A stretch of 64,000 nt of DNA. Origin: Melioribacter sp051488665. GTDB lineage: Bacteria > Bacteroidota > Ignavibacteria > Ignavibacteriales > Melioribacteraceae. The notes under the pieces were generated by a model. That model was not told where the DNA came from. It was given only the letters and a program-made list of their open reading frames with translations, and did not search any database. This document shows positions 28,342 through 37,758 of this stretch, in pieces. The position numbers were made by a program, and so were the translations under genes. The stretch covers positions 62,001 through 126,000 of the forward strand of contig NZ_JBPSEG010000002.1 in NCBI RefSeq assembly GCF_051488665.1. The letters are read 5' to 3'. Numbering within the stretch: position 1 is the first letter of the stretch; each line of letters opens with the position of its first letter.

Positions 28342-29373
28342 TCAGCCGTTCAATACTCTCGTGGATTCTCTTATAATGAGCTCGGTTTCCAATACAACTT
28401 TTTCGGGAGGCAATAATACGTTCGATTCGATATTCCGAATTAATATCTCTGCCGCTTTCCTGCCGATTTCATGCTGCGGGGCTCTAATCGTAGTCAATGG
28501 TATCGGGTAGATACGGGCATAATAAATGTCGTCGTTGCCAACTATCGAGATATCGTCAGGCACTTTTATTCTTAGCTCCTTCAACGCCATAATAACGCCG
28601 AGAGCCTGCTGGTCGTTGAAACAGACGATGGCAGTCGGATAATCTTCTTTCTTACGGTTCTTAAAATACTCGATAGTTTTACCGAAGCTTTCTTCGAATT
28701 GCGAACCGATCGAAACAATCATATCGTCTTTTAGAATCAAGGGACTTTCGCTGAAAGCCTGCTTGAATCCTTCGATACGTTCCTGAGTGTGTGAAGATTG
28801 AGGCGGACCAGCAAAATGAACTATTTTGGTATGTCCGCAATCGAATAGATATTTCACAGCTTTTTTGATTGCGTTCTGGTTATCGATGGCAACCACATTG
28901 GCTTGTATTCCCTTTACGTCTTCCAAAAGAACGAAGGGATAATTTATCATCTTTAATTTAAAGAGATGTTCAATTTCAGAGCTTCCTTCAACGATCGGCG
29001 CAATAATAGCTCCTTTAATATCCTTAGACGAAAACATATGAGAAAATCTGATTTCGGATTCGTGGTCGTTTTCCGAACTGGTAACAACCACCGAGTAGCC
29101 TTTCGAATTGGCATATTCTTTTACCCCGGAAGCAATCGCGGTGTAAAACGGATAATTCAAATCTTTGATGATAATTCCGATAGCCTTATCCTGATTGCCG
29201 TTCTTTAAATTCCTTGCAACGCCCTTAGGTCGGTAATTAAGCTCTTTCATTATCTGGAGGATGTGATCGCGCGTTTCGGGCTTGACCGTATTTTTGGCGT
29301 TTATTACTGCAGAGACAGTACCTTTAGACACACCTGCTTTCCTAGCAACATCGACAATAGTAATTTTCTTCAT
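28342..29373 (-). CDS. LacI-family transcriptional regulator, candidate uronate/glycan regulon repressor
   Basis: The N-terminal helix-turn-helix is complete (TIVDVARKAGVSKGTVSAVI near residue 3, hinge ELNYRPKGVARNLKNG), and a periplasmic-binding-like effector domain follows (GIIIKDLNYPFYTAIASGVK to VPDDISIVGNDDIYYARIYP). 343 residues. Its own promoter region carries a 16-bp LacI-type operator (29403-29418) just after a TATAAT. Near-identical sites lie at the TonB receptor operon and at the galM/uxuA divergent promoters 15 kb away, so I infer that it controls those genes and itself. Effector unknown. Confidence 0.9.
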   Translation of the reverse strand: MKKITIVDVARKAGVSKGTVSAVINAKNTVKPETRDHILQIMKELNYRPKGVARNLKNGNQDKAIGIIIKDLNYPFYTAIASGVKEYANSKGYSVVVTSSENDHESEIRFSHMFSSKDIKGAIIAPIVEGSSEIEHLFKLKMINYPFVLLEDVKGIQANVVAIDNQNAIKKAVKYLFDCGHTKIVHFAGPPQSSHTQERIEGFKQAFSESPLILKDDMIVSIGSQFEESFGKTIEYFKNRKKEDYPTAIVCFNDQQALGVIMALKELRIKVPDDISIVGNDDIYYARIYPIPLTTIRAPQHEIGRKAAEILIRNIESNVLLPPEKVVLETELIIRESTRVLNG

Positions 29374-29402
29374 ATAATTTTTCCTGCTTTGGAACTCCCC
29401 AA

Positions 29403-29418
29403 ATTAAAACGGTTTAAT
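29403..29418 (-). promoter_or_regulatory. LacI-type operator 1 at the lacI gene
   Basis: The plus-strand word ATTAAAACGGTTTAAT, centred on AAACGGTTT, differs at one position from operator 2 and at three from operator 3. A TATAAT (minus strand, 29422-29427) ends 4 bases upstream in the transcription sense, so the site covers the expected start of lacI transcription. Autoregulation is inferred. Confidence 0.7.
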
Positions 29419-29605
29419 ACCATTATAAAACATTCAAAAATACTTTTATATCCGTATAAAATCAAATTATTTTTAACGCTAAAATTCTTCAAAAAGAACG
29501 ATTCAAACGTTTTCGGAAAAATTTCACGTAGGAACCAATTTTCTGAAATTTCATTTTTTTTATTTTTGCAGGGATAAATTTCAACAAAACTCCGGAGGTG
29601 TTGGC

Positions 29606-30772
29606 ATGAACAATTTCGTATATCAAAATCCGACTAAAATTATTTTCGGCAAAGATACTATTGGAAAAATCGGGGAAGAAATTAAGAATCACAATATTAA
29701 ATCGGTTCTTATTTTGTACGGCAAGGGCTCCATCTTTAAAAACGGCGTTTATGACAAAGTCGTCGAATCATTAAAAGCCAACAATATCCAATTTATCGAA
29801 AAAGGCGGAGTAAAACCGAATCCCGTGCTCGGCTTTGTGCGCGAAACAGTTCAACTCGTAAAGGAAAATAAAATCGAAGCTATATTAGCCATAGGCGGCG
29901 GCAGCGTTATCGATTCGGCAAAAGCAATTGGCGCCGGAGCGGTCTATGAGGGCGATATCTGGGATGCATTCGAAGGTAATGTTAAGCTTTCTGATTCCCT
30001 TCCGATTTTTTCAATACTAACACTTTCCGCTACCGGTTCGGAAATGAACGGCTATGCAGTCATTACCAATGAAACGGAAAATAAAAAATGGGCGTTTACT
30101 GCCGGATTGTCGTCTTATCCCAAAGTATCCGTTATAGATCCGACTGTACAATTTACATTACCAAAGGAGCAGACGGTTTACGGCGCCATAGACGCGCTCT
30201 CTCATATATTTGAATTGTATTTCGACGGAACTCCCGAAACGGATTTACCCGATGAATTAGCCGAAGGTCTCATCAGAACAATAATAAAAAACGTCAAGGT
30301 ATTGATTGAAAAACCGGAAGATTACAATGCGCGTGCAAATTTAGCCTGGTCAGCCACTCTGGCATTGAACGGAATAATTGCCGCCGGCAGAAATTACGGC
30401 GACTGGGCAACGCATTCAATCGAACATTCGATTTCGGCGTTTTACGACGTCGCTCACGGAGCCGGACTGGCTGTAATTTTCCCCGCCTGGATGTCCTATA
30501 ACATCAATTTGATTAATGACAAGTTAATTAGGCTCGGTAAGAATGTATTTGGGCAGCACATTAGTAAAGCCGAGGAAACCATAAAACAACTTGTGGAATT
30601 TTATAAGTCAATTGGCGCTCCCGTTAAACTGACCGACTTCGGAATTAAAGAAACAGATCTGGACAAACTTGCTGACAACGCGGCATTGCAAGCCCCGTTA
30701 GGAGCTCTCAGAAAATTGGAGAGGGACGATATTTATCGTATCTATTCAATTGCGTACAAAGGCGAATATTGA
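29606..30772 (+). CDS. Iron-containing alcohol dehydrogenase (butanol dehydrogenase-like)
   Basis: Group III Fe-dependent alcohol dehydrogenase, 388 residues. The NAD(P)-binding loop is AIGGGSVIDSAKAIG and the metal ligands are visible in YGAIDALSHIFE (Asp and His) and WATHSIEHSISAFYDVAHGA (two His). The pattern is closest to BdhA/YqhD-type NADPH-dependent aldehyde/alcohol dehydrogenases that reduce fermentative or toxic aldehydes. A strong GGAGGTG ribosome-binding site precedes the ATG. It is divergent from lacI; a weaker LacI-like word with an AAACGTTT core lies near 29505 upstream, so shared control is possible but unproven. Confidence 0.9.
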   Translation: MNNFVYQNPTKIIFGKDTIGKIGEEIKNHNIKSVLILYGKGSIFKNGVYDKVVESLKANNIQFIEKGGVKPNPVLGFVRETVQLVKENKIEAILAIGGGSVIDSAKAIGAGAVYEGDIWDAFEGNVKLSDSLPIFSILTLSATGSEMNGYAVITNETENKKWAFTAGLSSYPKVSVIDPTVQFTLPKEQTVYGAIDALSHIFELYFDGTPETDLPDELAEGLIRTIIKNVKVLIEKPEDYNARANLAWSATLALNGIIAAGRNYGDWATHSIEHSISAFYDVAHGAGLAVIFPAWMSYNINLINDKLIRLGKNVFGQHISKAEETIKQLVEFYKSIGAPVKLTDFGIKETDLDKLADNAALQAPLGALRKLERDDIYRIYSIAYKGEY

Positions 30773-30779
30773 AAATCAA

Positions 30780-30802
30780 GGCTGCCTCTTTTTGAGGCAG
30801 CC
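30780..30802. terminator. Hairpin between convergent adh and GH9 genes
   Basis: A perfect 9-base stem (GGCTGCCTC with GAGGCAGCC) encloses a TTTTT loop, between two convergent stops. T-tracts outside the stem are weak on both strands, so it is a probable bidirectional terminator or mRNA 3' end protector. Confidence 0.65.
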
Positions 30803-30811
30803 CTGTTAACA

Positions 30812-33340
30812 TTATTTCCCGTTTAATAAATTATCCACGGCGTTTACAAGAAAGATATACTCGGCGCAAATATCAATTACGTATTCGTTTTCGCCCCAGA
30901 GGAAAGGCCAGTCTTCTTTATTTTCGGGAAAATCCGGTTTAAGAATTAATAAACCAGGCACTACTCCTCCCGCAATAAAGGAATAATCCGCTCTGTTTCC
31001 GCCATAAGCCACTTTTTTGGAATGAACGCCTACTCCAGAAACAAACGAAATGTTAGAGGACGGATGAAGACCGTAAATATAGTTCAGTCCTTTAAAGGTA
31101 TATTCCGGACTCATAATATCCGGGAATGCTTTATGAACATGATAATTCGTAATTGCCCAGCTTATTAATTCGTGATTGCCGGCCCACGGACGTCTTCCGA
31201 TTAATACTCCGTACGGATTTTCTTTTAAAAATTCGTCGCACTCTTTTTTATATTCTTCTACGTACGGAACCAGTTTCTCTTTGAACTGACTGTCGAAGTA
31301 CGGAATCGCCTTAACCGCTCTTTCGATAAAAAGTATGCGCGACAAATCGAGAGCGTTCCATATCAGATTTTCAAATCGTTCTTTATAACTTTCCTTGCCT
31401 GTAGAAATTAACAATTGTAAAGCCGCATCGATTTCACCTCTCATTCTGTATAGCGCAAATCTGCCCGTATCCTGCAGTTCCCAACCCGATTCATTGTGTT
31501 CTTTAACCCATGCATTTTCAGCAATCGACAAAGCCTCGGCTGCAAGAGAATCGTTAAATCCTTTCAAGGCTCTGTAAGCAGCCGCCATTGCGGCAATCGA
31601 AGAATAATTTAACGCCGGATCTTTACCGGTAAACGCCCATCTGTCGTCATTAACTCCGCTGTATTTCCCGTCGTTTTCATTTACGTCCATATCGGGATTA
31701 TATATCATATTGTCTGTCATAGCCGACGGATCGCCTAGATGGTGATATTGATGAAGATTCGGAACAACTATTCCCCTGAAGGCATGTCCCACAGATTTAT
31801 GCTGCGCAACCAATTGCAATGTTCCGTGTTCGATTTGCTGAAGCAGGTCTGGTTTGCCGTCGGGATGATGAATGTCGGTATATCTGATTTTTTGATCGAT
31901 GAAAGTTTGGTCGCGGTCGATCTTAAAATGCTCCCAGCTATCTACAAAACTCATTATCGTCGTACAATGATGACCTGTCTGAATATCGAAGTCGCCGGCG
32001 TCGAACCAACCGCCGACGTCGAGTCCCGGTATATGCTCGCCGGGCTTGTATTTTGTCTCCGTGCTCTGTCCCATGCTGTAGCCGTCGAAATGGATATGAT
32101 TTACCGGAGCCTGACGCGCGTCGTCCCGGCTGGGTAATCCGTGCCATACTCTGTAAGCTTCGTTGACGAACATATGATCCATCTGCACGGGAAACCATAC
32201 GTCGAGCGTTGCGTGCCATGCAGATTTATATACATCTTTACTGACGGGAAAAGGCTTGGTTCGAATATCTCCGTATTGTATAGAGTATAAACCGCTTTCT
32301 GTTATTTCGGTGAAATCGAACGTAACGTACTTATACCTCAGAAAATCGCCCCAACGTTCTACTTTTTTTTCAAGAACTTTGCTCGTCTTTCCGTCGTCTT
32401 CAATCTTAAATAAAGCCGCGGTTTCAAACGGTTCGTCATTCTTATCCAGTTCGATTACGGCAATTTTATTTTGATCGGGATGATATCCTACCTGGGAATA
32501 CGTGATTACCGGCTGCCGGATCCAATCTTTGATTGAATTTGCTTTAAGGAACCATTTTAACACTACCCCTTTCTTTCCTGCGGGCAATAACGACCTGACA
32601 ACATACCAACCGTTTTGAGCCAGATTTCTGCCGTCATACAACATCAAGGTTCCTGTTAACGATTTAATGGTTACCAGTCTTTCAGGATCTTCGGGCGCCA
32701 GAGTTAATATTTTCCCTTTTGCAATGGGAAGCGGTTCGACAAACTCCCCTCTGCCCTTATCGTCGAAAGTCGAATGTCCTGCAAACTGAGGAATCTTTTC
32801 TTCCGCAGGTTTGACAATTACAGGACCTGTTGGATATAAAGGGAATATGCCGGGCTTACCGTCAATCAAATATGTTTTTTCGAAATAAGCCGAAGGCAAA
32901 AATTCCATATTAAAGCCGGCATGCCCAACCAATTTACCGGGCAGCGGTTCATCGAGAATTACTTCTATAATCGCGCCGTCTTCATATGCCGAAACTTTTA
33001 CCCTCGAATTAAAATCGAATTCGTTGTACCGCAGCAATACTTCTATAGAATTATTCTCCCTGTCCACTTTTCTTTCAACTACCATGGGGATCTGATCCCA
33101 CTGTTCCGGAGTCGGCTGAAGACGAACTCCTCCGCCTGTTGCCGTTCTCACTCCATGATGAATCAATTCGATACCGGCGGTTTTTTCGTCAAAGAAATAA
33201 CCGGTATACTGATTGCTGAACACAAGCAAATTAACTCCGCGAGTTTCAAAATATTCCTTTTCGTTGATTTTTAATTCCTGCGCCGGTGACGAATATTGAC
33301 TTAATATAAGAATCATAAAAAGAAAACATAATTTCTTCAT
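30812..33340 (-). CDS. Glycoside hydrolase family 9-like protein, exported
   Basis: Signal peptide at about 1-20, then an extra N-terminal beta-rich region (about 20-270), a cellulase-type Ig-like domain starting VITYSQVGYHPDQNKIAVIE near 285, and a GH9 (alpha/alpha)6 barrel. The Asp pair is in GGWFDAGDFDIQTGHH near 447 and the probable acid Glu in LWGENEYVID near 817. The region of the usual HHR signature reads SGVGVHSKKVAYGGNRADYS, with no His before the Arg. Substrate may therefore differ from cellulose. 842 residues, good GGAGGCAAC ribosome-binding site. No T9SS tail or dockerin is seen. Confidence 0.85.
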   Translation of the reverse strand: MKKLCFLFMILILSQYSSPAQELKINEKEYFETRGVNLLVFSNQYTGYFFDEKTAGIELIHHGVRTATGGGVRLQPTPEQWDQIPMVVERKVDRENNSIEVLLRYNEFDFNSRVKVSAYEDGAIIEVILDEPLPGKLVGHAGFNMEFLPSAYFEKTYLIDGKPGIFPLYPTGPVIVKPAEEKIPQFAGHSTFDDKGRGEFVEPLPIAKGKILTLAPEDPERLVTIKSLTGTLMLYDGRNLAQNGWYVVRSLLPAGKKGVVLKWFLKANSIKDWIRQPVITYSQVGYHPDQNKIAVIELDKNDEPFETAALFKIEDDGKTSKVLEKKVERWGDFLRYKYVTFDFTEITESGLYSIQYGDIRTKPFPVSKDVYKSAWHATLDVWFPVQMDHMFVNEAYRVWHGLPSRDDARQAPVNHIHFDGYSMGQSTETKYKPGEHIPGLDVGGWFDAGDFDIQTGHHCTTIMSFVDSWEHFKIDRDQTFIDQKIRYTDIHHPDGKPDLLQQIEHGTLQLVAQHKSVGHAFRGIVVPNLHQYHHLGDPSAMTDNMIYNPDMDVNENDGKYSGVNDDRWAFTGKDPALNYSSIAAMAAAYRALKGFNDSLAAEALSIAENAWVKEHNESGWELQDTGRFALYRMRGEIDAALQLLISTGKESYKERFENLIWNALDLSRILFIERAVKAIPYFDSQFKEKLVPYVEEYKKECDEFLKENPYGVLIGRRPWAGNHELISWAITNYHVHKAFPDIMSPEYTFKGLNYIYGLHPSSNISFVSGVGVHSKKVAYGGNRADYSFIAGGVVPGLLILKPDFPENKEDWPFLWGENEYVIDICAEYIFLVNAVDNLLNGK

Positions 33341-33364
33341 GTTGCCTCCCCAATTATTGATTTA

Positions 33365-35689
33365 TTAACGACGAACAGCTTTCCAGGAGCTTACCGTTAT
33401 TACGGAATAAAAAAGCAATCCGATTAAAAAAGAAACAGTAAAACCGAATGTTATGGATATAATTACCGCCAGCACTGAACCTGCAACCGACATAATACCG
33501 TTTAAGCCGTATAGCCACGGAATATATTTTTCAAAATTATTCTCCTTTAAAAAATGTATGCCTGCAGGAAACGGAATACCGAGCATAAAAGCCAGCGGCA
33601 ATAATAGCATAAAAATTATGCCAGCCCGGGACGCAAGGTTAAGTCCTACCGCCCTATCCAGTATCAACGGATAAAATATGAATACTGCAATTCCATAGAT
33701 TAAGATGAAAAGAGTGACGATTATTAAACGATAATAAAATTTACTCTTGATTATTTTTGGGCTATAAAAGCTGCCCAAGCCCATTCCAATCAACAATGAC
33801 GAAAGGAGCACTGAAAGCGAAATAGTGGGAATTCCCAGATAAAGAATTAATTTCTGGAAAAGAGAAATTTCCAGCATCATAAAACCCGTCCCGATACAAA
33901 CGAATAACAGAATCGAATAAAAGAGTTTTTTCCCGTCAATTCTTTCTTTTCCGGTTCGCTTTATATTATGCAGCGGAATAATAACAACAAACAACCCGGA
34001 TAAAACAATCGCAATAAATAATTTCAGTAAATCTTGCGGCGCCCCCCGATTTACCTTATAAAAGAAAGGACTGTCGTCCCTCACGGGTGATATATCGTAT
34101 TTATCCTTATCAATTAATTCCTCTATTGAATGGATACCTTCGTAAACCGCCGATAAAAATCGATTTTCCGGCGACTGCTCCAGTTGATTCCAGTTGTACG
34201 GCAAATAAGTTACCTGCGGCAAACTGTTTGGAATTTTTTTCAATGTATTTTTGATTTTGTTTATCTCTTCCCCAGAGAAAGCCGTTTTCTTAATTACAAT
34301 AGTCGGAGCATAATCCTGCCCGATAATAATGAAGCGATTAAAAACATCGCGTTCGTTTATACCCGTTTCTTCAAAAGCATAGATAGCAGTTACTATGAGC
34401 CTGATTAATTCCCACCTGTTATGCACGGTAAAAATCAATTTGCCGTTTTGCGACAGTCTGCTGAGGTAATCTTTAATAGCCTCTACTGTCAGCAAATAAT
34501 TTTCGTTTGACGCAATGTTGTCAATATTTTGAAGTTGTTCAGTCGAAGGCAATGCCATTACAATCAGATCAAACTTTTTATCGGTGCGTTTAATGTAGTT
34601 GCGCCCTTCATCCACTTCAATCCTGACATTCTTAAAATCCGTATAAATGCCGCCGTTAAATTCTTTTTGTTCTTTTACGATTTGTACAAAATCGGAATTA
34701 ACTTCCACACCGTAAATTTCTTTTACTCCTTCAATCAAACCCACCAGTATTTCTTTGCCGCCGCCGGGTCCTATAACAAGCATACTCTTTTTTTCGTCCT
34801 CATCAAGAAACAAAAAAGGGATCGAAGTAGAGTGCTGAACTAAAAGTCTGCCGAGCGCGCTGCCCGGACTTTTAACGTCTCCGCCGAAACGATACATTTG
34901 CGAACCGGCAGAACCGTCAATAAATAATTGCTTAACGAGATCCTGATTCTTATACTTTACCAAATCAGAACGTCCGTTTATACTCCACCTGCTTTCCTCA
35001 ATCTCGGATATATTCGCTGCGTCCGGATAAACGTAATAGAAATCTTTTTCCGGATAATAACCGATCGGGATTTTTCCGAGCAGCTCGTCATCCCCTTTTA
35101 TAACTAAAAAGGCTATAAATAAAAACATGAAGGAATTAACGATATATTTAATCGAGCTACTGAAATTATTCGGAAAGGAATAAGATGCGATAATTAATAA
35201 CAGCAGCGAAATAAATAAGACCCCGTTTGACGCGCCGAGTCGATTGAGTATCAATATTGAAGTTGCGGCGCCCAAAGCCGCTCCGGAAAGATCGGAAGCA
35301 TAAAGCCTGAATCCGACGGACGCGTACATTTTATATATCTGAGAATAGACAATACCCGCAATAAAAAACGGCGCGGTTTGCAGCAAGAAATATAAGAATG
35401 GATTAGTTATTTTGAATAGGATAATCAACATGATAAATGCAATCAAAGAGAAACTCAAGGCTGTAATATATTTTTTCAGAAGTTTAATAATTTCATCTGC
35501 TTCCGAAGCCTTGATTTTATAATGCGCGTAAATGCTCCCCAGCCCGATTCCCAATATTGCGAGCGACAGAATCAAGAATGCATAGTTACTGACGAAAATT
35601 ACCGACGATATGCGCGTCGATATTATTTCAAAACTAATTATCGAAAGAGAAAGCGTTAATAATATCAGGTAAATTTTTTTATTGTTCAT
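33365..35689 (-). CDS. Polytopic membrane protein with central spermidine synthase-like domain
   Basis: 774 residues: about six hydrophobic helices (1-200), a soluble SpeE-like Rossmann domain (about 290-450) and further membrane helices (about 570-770). The SAM/decarboxy-SAM-type motif is LVIGPGGGKEILVGLIEG near 305, then GVEVNSDFV and a short acidic motif VEVDEGRNYI-like segment with FDLIVMALPST. This architecture is annotated as a fused MFS transporter/spermidine synthase. I cannot confirm polyamine-binding residues, so the reaction is open; methyl- or aminopropyl-transfer at the membrane are both possible. It starts 21 bases after the SGNH gene stop and precedes GH9 by 24 bases. Confidence 0.8.
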   Translation of the reverse strand: MNNKKIYLILLTLSLSIISFEIISTRISSVIFVSNYAFLILSLAILGIGLGSIYAHYKIKASEADEIIKLLKKYITALSFSLIAFIMLIILFKITNPFLYFLLQTAPFFIAGIVYSQIYKMYASVGFRLYASDLSGAALGAATSILILNRLGASNGVLFISLLLLIIASYSFPNNFSSSIKYIVNSFMFLFIAFLVIKGDDELLGKIPIGYYPEKDFYYVYPDAANISEIEESRWSINGRSDLVKYKNQDLVKQLFIDGSAGSQMYRFGGDVKSPGSALGRLLVQHSTSIPFLFLDEDEKKSMLVIGPGGGKEILVGLIEGVKEIYGVEVNSDFVQIVKEQKEFNGGIYTDFKNVRIEVDEGRNYIKRTDKKFDLIVMALPSTEQLQNIDNIASNENYLLTVEAIKDYLSRLSQNGKLIFTVHNRWELIRLIVTAIYAFEETGINERDVFNRFIIIGQDYAPTIVIKKTAFSGEEINKIKNTLKKIPNSLPQVTYLPYNWNQLEQSPENRFLSAVYEGIHSIEELIDKDKYDISPVRDDSPFFYKVNRGAPQDLLKLFIAIVLSGLFVVIIPLHNIKRTGKERIDGKKLFYSILLFVCIGTGFMMLEISLFQKLILYLGIPTISLSVLLSSLLIGMGLGSFYSPKIIKSKFYYRLIIVTLFILIYGIAVFIFYPLILDRAVGLNLASRAGIIFMLLLPLAFMLGIPFPAGIHFLKENNFEKYIPWLYGLNGIMSVAGSVLAVIISITFGFTVSFLIGLLFYSVITVSSWKAVRR

Positions 35690-35710
35690 ATACTCTTTTA
35701 TAACGAAAGC

Positions 35711-37651
35711 CTATTGGTTTTTTAATTGCCTGTGTATCACGGCTCTTAATTTCATTGCATCTTTAAAGCCTGGCGTAAGAGCCAAACTCTTGTTAAGATA
35801 AACTAAAGAGGAATCGAGTTCGTTATTTTTATAATATGCATACGCCAAATTATATGATAAATTAGCATCGCCCGGATTCGATTTATAAGCCTGTTTAAGA
35901 TATTTAATTGCATTCCTATAATTGCCGATATACAACGCCATCAATCCGTTCCTGCTAGGGGTGTAATCATTCAGATTAATTTTATTTTGAGCATAGAAAA
36001 ATCTCAAAGCTCCGTCGAGGTCTTTAAGAACGGGATACTGATAGATAATTACTTCCATATACTTCAGATAATCTTTAATTTCGTCTCTTCTAAGATGATA
36101 AGTAGCCGCTATCAGATGCGCGTCGACCCAGGATACTTTGTTTTCAATTCTGGCTGCGGCAAGAGAATCGATAAAATTTTTCGGATTCAGAATTCTCATA
36201 AAATCCTGCCGGCTGAATTTATGGTTTCTCTTCTCGGTAAAAGGCCAATCCGACTTGAGCAGTTTTGCATAGTAAACGCCAAGAACCGAATCCAAGCGTG
36301 TAAAAACAAAATTCGCCGCTGTTACGCTGTCCTGCTTTTCATACGGTATTTTACTTTCTCCAATCGAAGGCAGATAACTGAATTTAGACATCAAATCATA
36401 ATACGATTTACCCATTAATTGATAGCCTTTAAGGTTGGGATGCAGATGATCGACTATCAGATTGTCCCCGACTATTCCGTACGGACTGGCGCCGTTAAAT
36501 ATCGAATCCAACGGAACTACCGGAACTTTATACTTAGTTCCCAGCCCGTCAATTATATCATTCATTATCCGGGGCGCTCGGAATCTGAGAGCGTCCAGAT
36601 CCTTAGCAAGTACAAAAAGCGAATCGGCTTTTTTCAAATTACCTTTCTCCAATTCCCGGCGCGCAAAATCATAAACCTCAATTGCCGTATTATTACCCGG
36701 AGTTTCGACCGAGGCGAAAGGTTTTTGATCTTTCAGATTGCAAACAAGCCTGCCTAAAATAACCGGAATTCCTCTTTCTTTAGAACGTCGCAAAATTTCA
36801 TCCATGTTTTCTCTGAATTGTCGTACGCCTTCTTCGAACTCCTCCGAATTAATTGGGATCAATTTGTCCCGGGCGATTTCCGACATAAGCGTGCCGTGCG
36901 GCTTAACTTTATCCGAAATAAACAAAGACGCTACCGTATTGATTGCGTCTCTTGTCAATTGCGTGATTTTGTACTTATTCAAATGCAACATCAACTTTAT
37001 CAGAGCGCGCGACGATCCGTACGATTCCACCGAACCTACGCCCAGAGCGCCGTAATATTCGTTGTGCCCCGCATAAATTAAAATCAGATCCGGTTCCTTT
37101 TCCAATACACCGGGCAGCAAATCCAAAATCGTATATGAATTAACCGCCGTCATGGCGATATTAACCACCTCTATGTTTGCTTCGGGATATACAAGTTCCA
37201 ATCTTTTGCGTATATATCTTGAAAAAGCGCCCATCGGATTAAACGGATAGCCTTGCGCGCTGCTGCCGCCTAAAACAAACACTCTGAATGTATTCGGTTT
37301 CTTATGAAGATCAAACACATCTTCAATTGTATTCGGCATAAAATTACCGCTTTGGAAATACCTTCTTCCGATTTCTGGATTGATAATTAGTTTGCCGCTG
37401 CCGGCTTCCACCCATTGTTCCGTATTGTAACCGTAATTAGTAATTCTTAGCAATATTTCCAGAAGGGCAATAAAAATAACTGGCGCCAACGCTAAAACTG
37501 CATAAAACCATTTTGGATAATTACGAGGAGAGCTTCTCAATATTTCTTTTATTTCTTTTACGGAAAGATTATATTTTTCAGACAGCTCTTCGGGTGTGTG
37601 CTTTTCAGCGTCGGCGAGTATTTTTTTTCTGATGTTTCTATATCTTTTCAA
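35711..37651 (-). CDS. Membrane-anchored SGNH/GDSL hydrolase with C-terminal TPR
   Basis: 646 residues. A short helix-turn-helix-like N-terminus (EELSEKYNLSVKEIKEIL) precedes one membrane helix near 48-68. The SGNH domain follows: Ser in VFVLGGSSAQGYPF near 129, block III as IYAGHNEYYGALG, and the Asp/His in VDHLHPNLKGYQ near 410. TPR repeats end the protein (NAIKYLKQAYKSNPGDANLS, DSSLVYLNKSLALTPGFKDA). It may esterify or de-esterify a surface polymer. The only plausible start is TTG, placed directly beside an 8-bp inverted repeat (37652-37673). Confidence 0.82.
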   Translation of the reverse strand: MKRYRNIRKKILADAEKHTPEELSEKYNLSVKEIKEILRSSPRNYPKWFYAVLALAPVIFIALLEILLRITNYGYNTEQWVEAGSGKLIINPEIGRRYFQSGNFMPNTIEDVFDLHKKPNTFRVFVLGGSSAQGYPFNPMGAFSRYIRKRLELVYPEANIEVVNIAMTAVNSYTILDLLPGVLEKEPDLILIYAGHNEYYGALGVGSVESYGSSRALIKLMLHLNKYKITQLTRDAINTVASLFISDKVKPHGTLMSEIARDKLIPINSEEFEEGVRQFRENMDEILRRSKERGIPVILGRLVCNLKDQKPFASVETPGNNTAIEVYDFARRELEKGNLKKADSLFVLAKDLDALRFRAPRIMNDIIDGLGTKYKVPVVPLDSIFNGASPYGIVGDNLIVDHLHPNLKGYQLMGKSYYDLMSKFSYLPSIGESKIPYEKQDSVTAANFVFTRLDSVLGVYYAKLLKSDWPFTEKRNHKFSRQDFMRILNPKNFIDSLAAARIENKVSWVDAHLIAATYHLRRDEIKDYLKYMEVIIYQYPVLKDLDGALRFFYAQNKINLNDYTPSRNGLMALYIGNYRNAIKYLKQAYKSNPGDANLSYNLAYAYYKNNELDSSLVYLNKSLALTPGFKDAMKLRAVIHRQLKNQ

Positions 37652-37673
37652 ATTAATCTCAGATTAGATTAAT
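37652..37673. promoter_or_regulatory. Inverted repeat at the SGNH gene start
   Basis: ATTAATCT, six bases, then AGATTAAT, ending immediately at the TTG start codon. It could be an operator or an mRNA hairpin that limits access to the weak start. AT-rich, so chance is not excluded. Confidence 0.4.
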
Positions 37674-37758
37674 ACCATAATTTGTGAATACAAACTCCAA
37701 CAATAAATTAGAAATTAAAAATCGTCATTGCCAATGATGAAATTAAAAAATGCTATTC

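Noticed and set aside
29501..29516. ATTCAAACGTTTTCGG upstream of the alcohol dehydrogenase as a fourth LacI operator
   Set aside because: It has an AAACGTTT core but not the AAACGGT core and flanks of the other three sites; kept only as a weak possibility.
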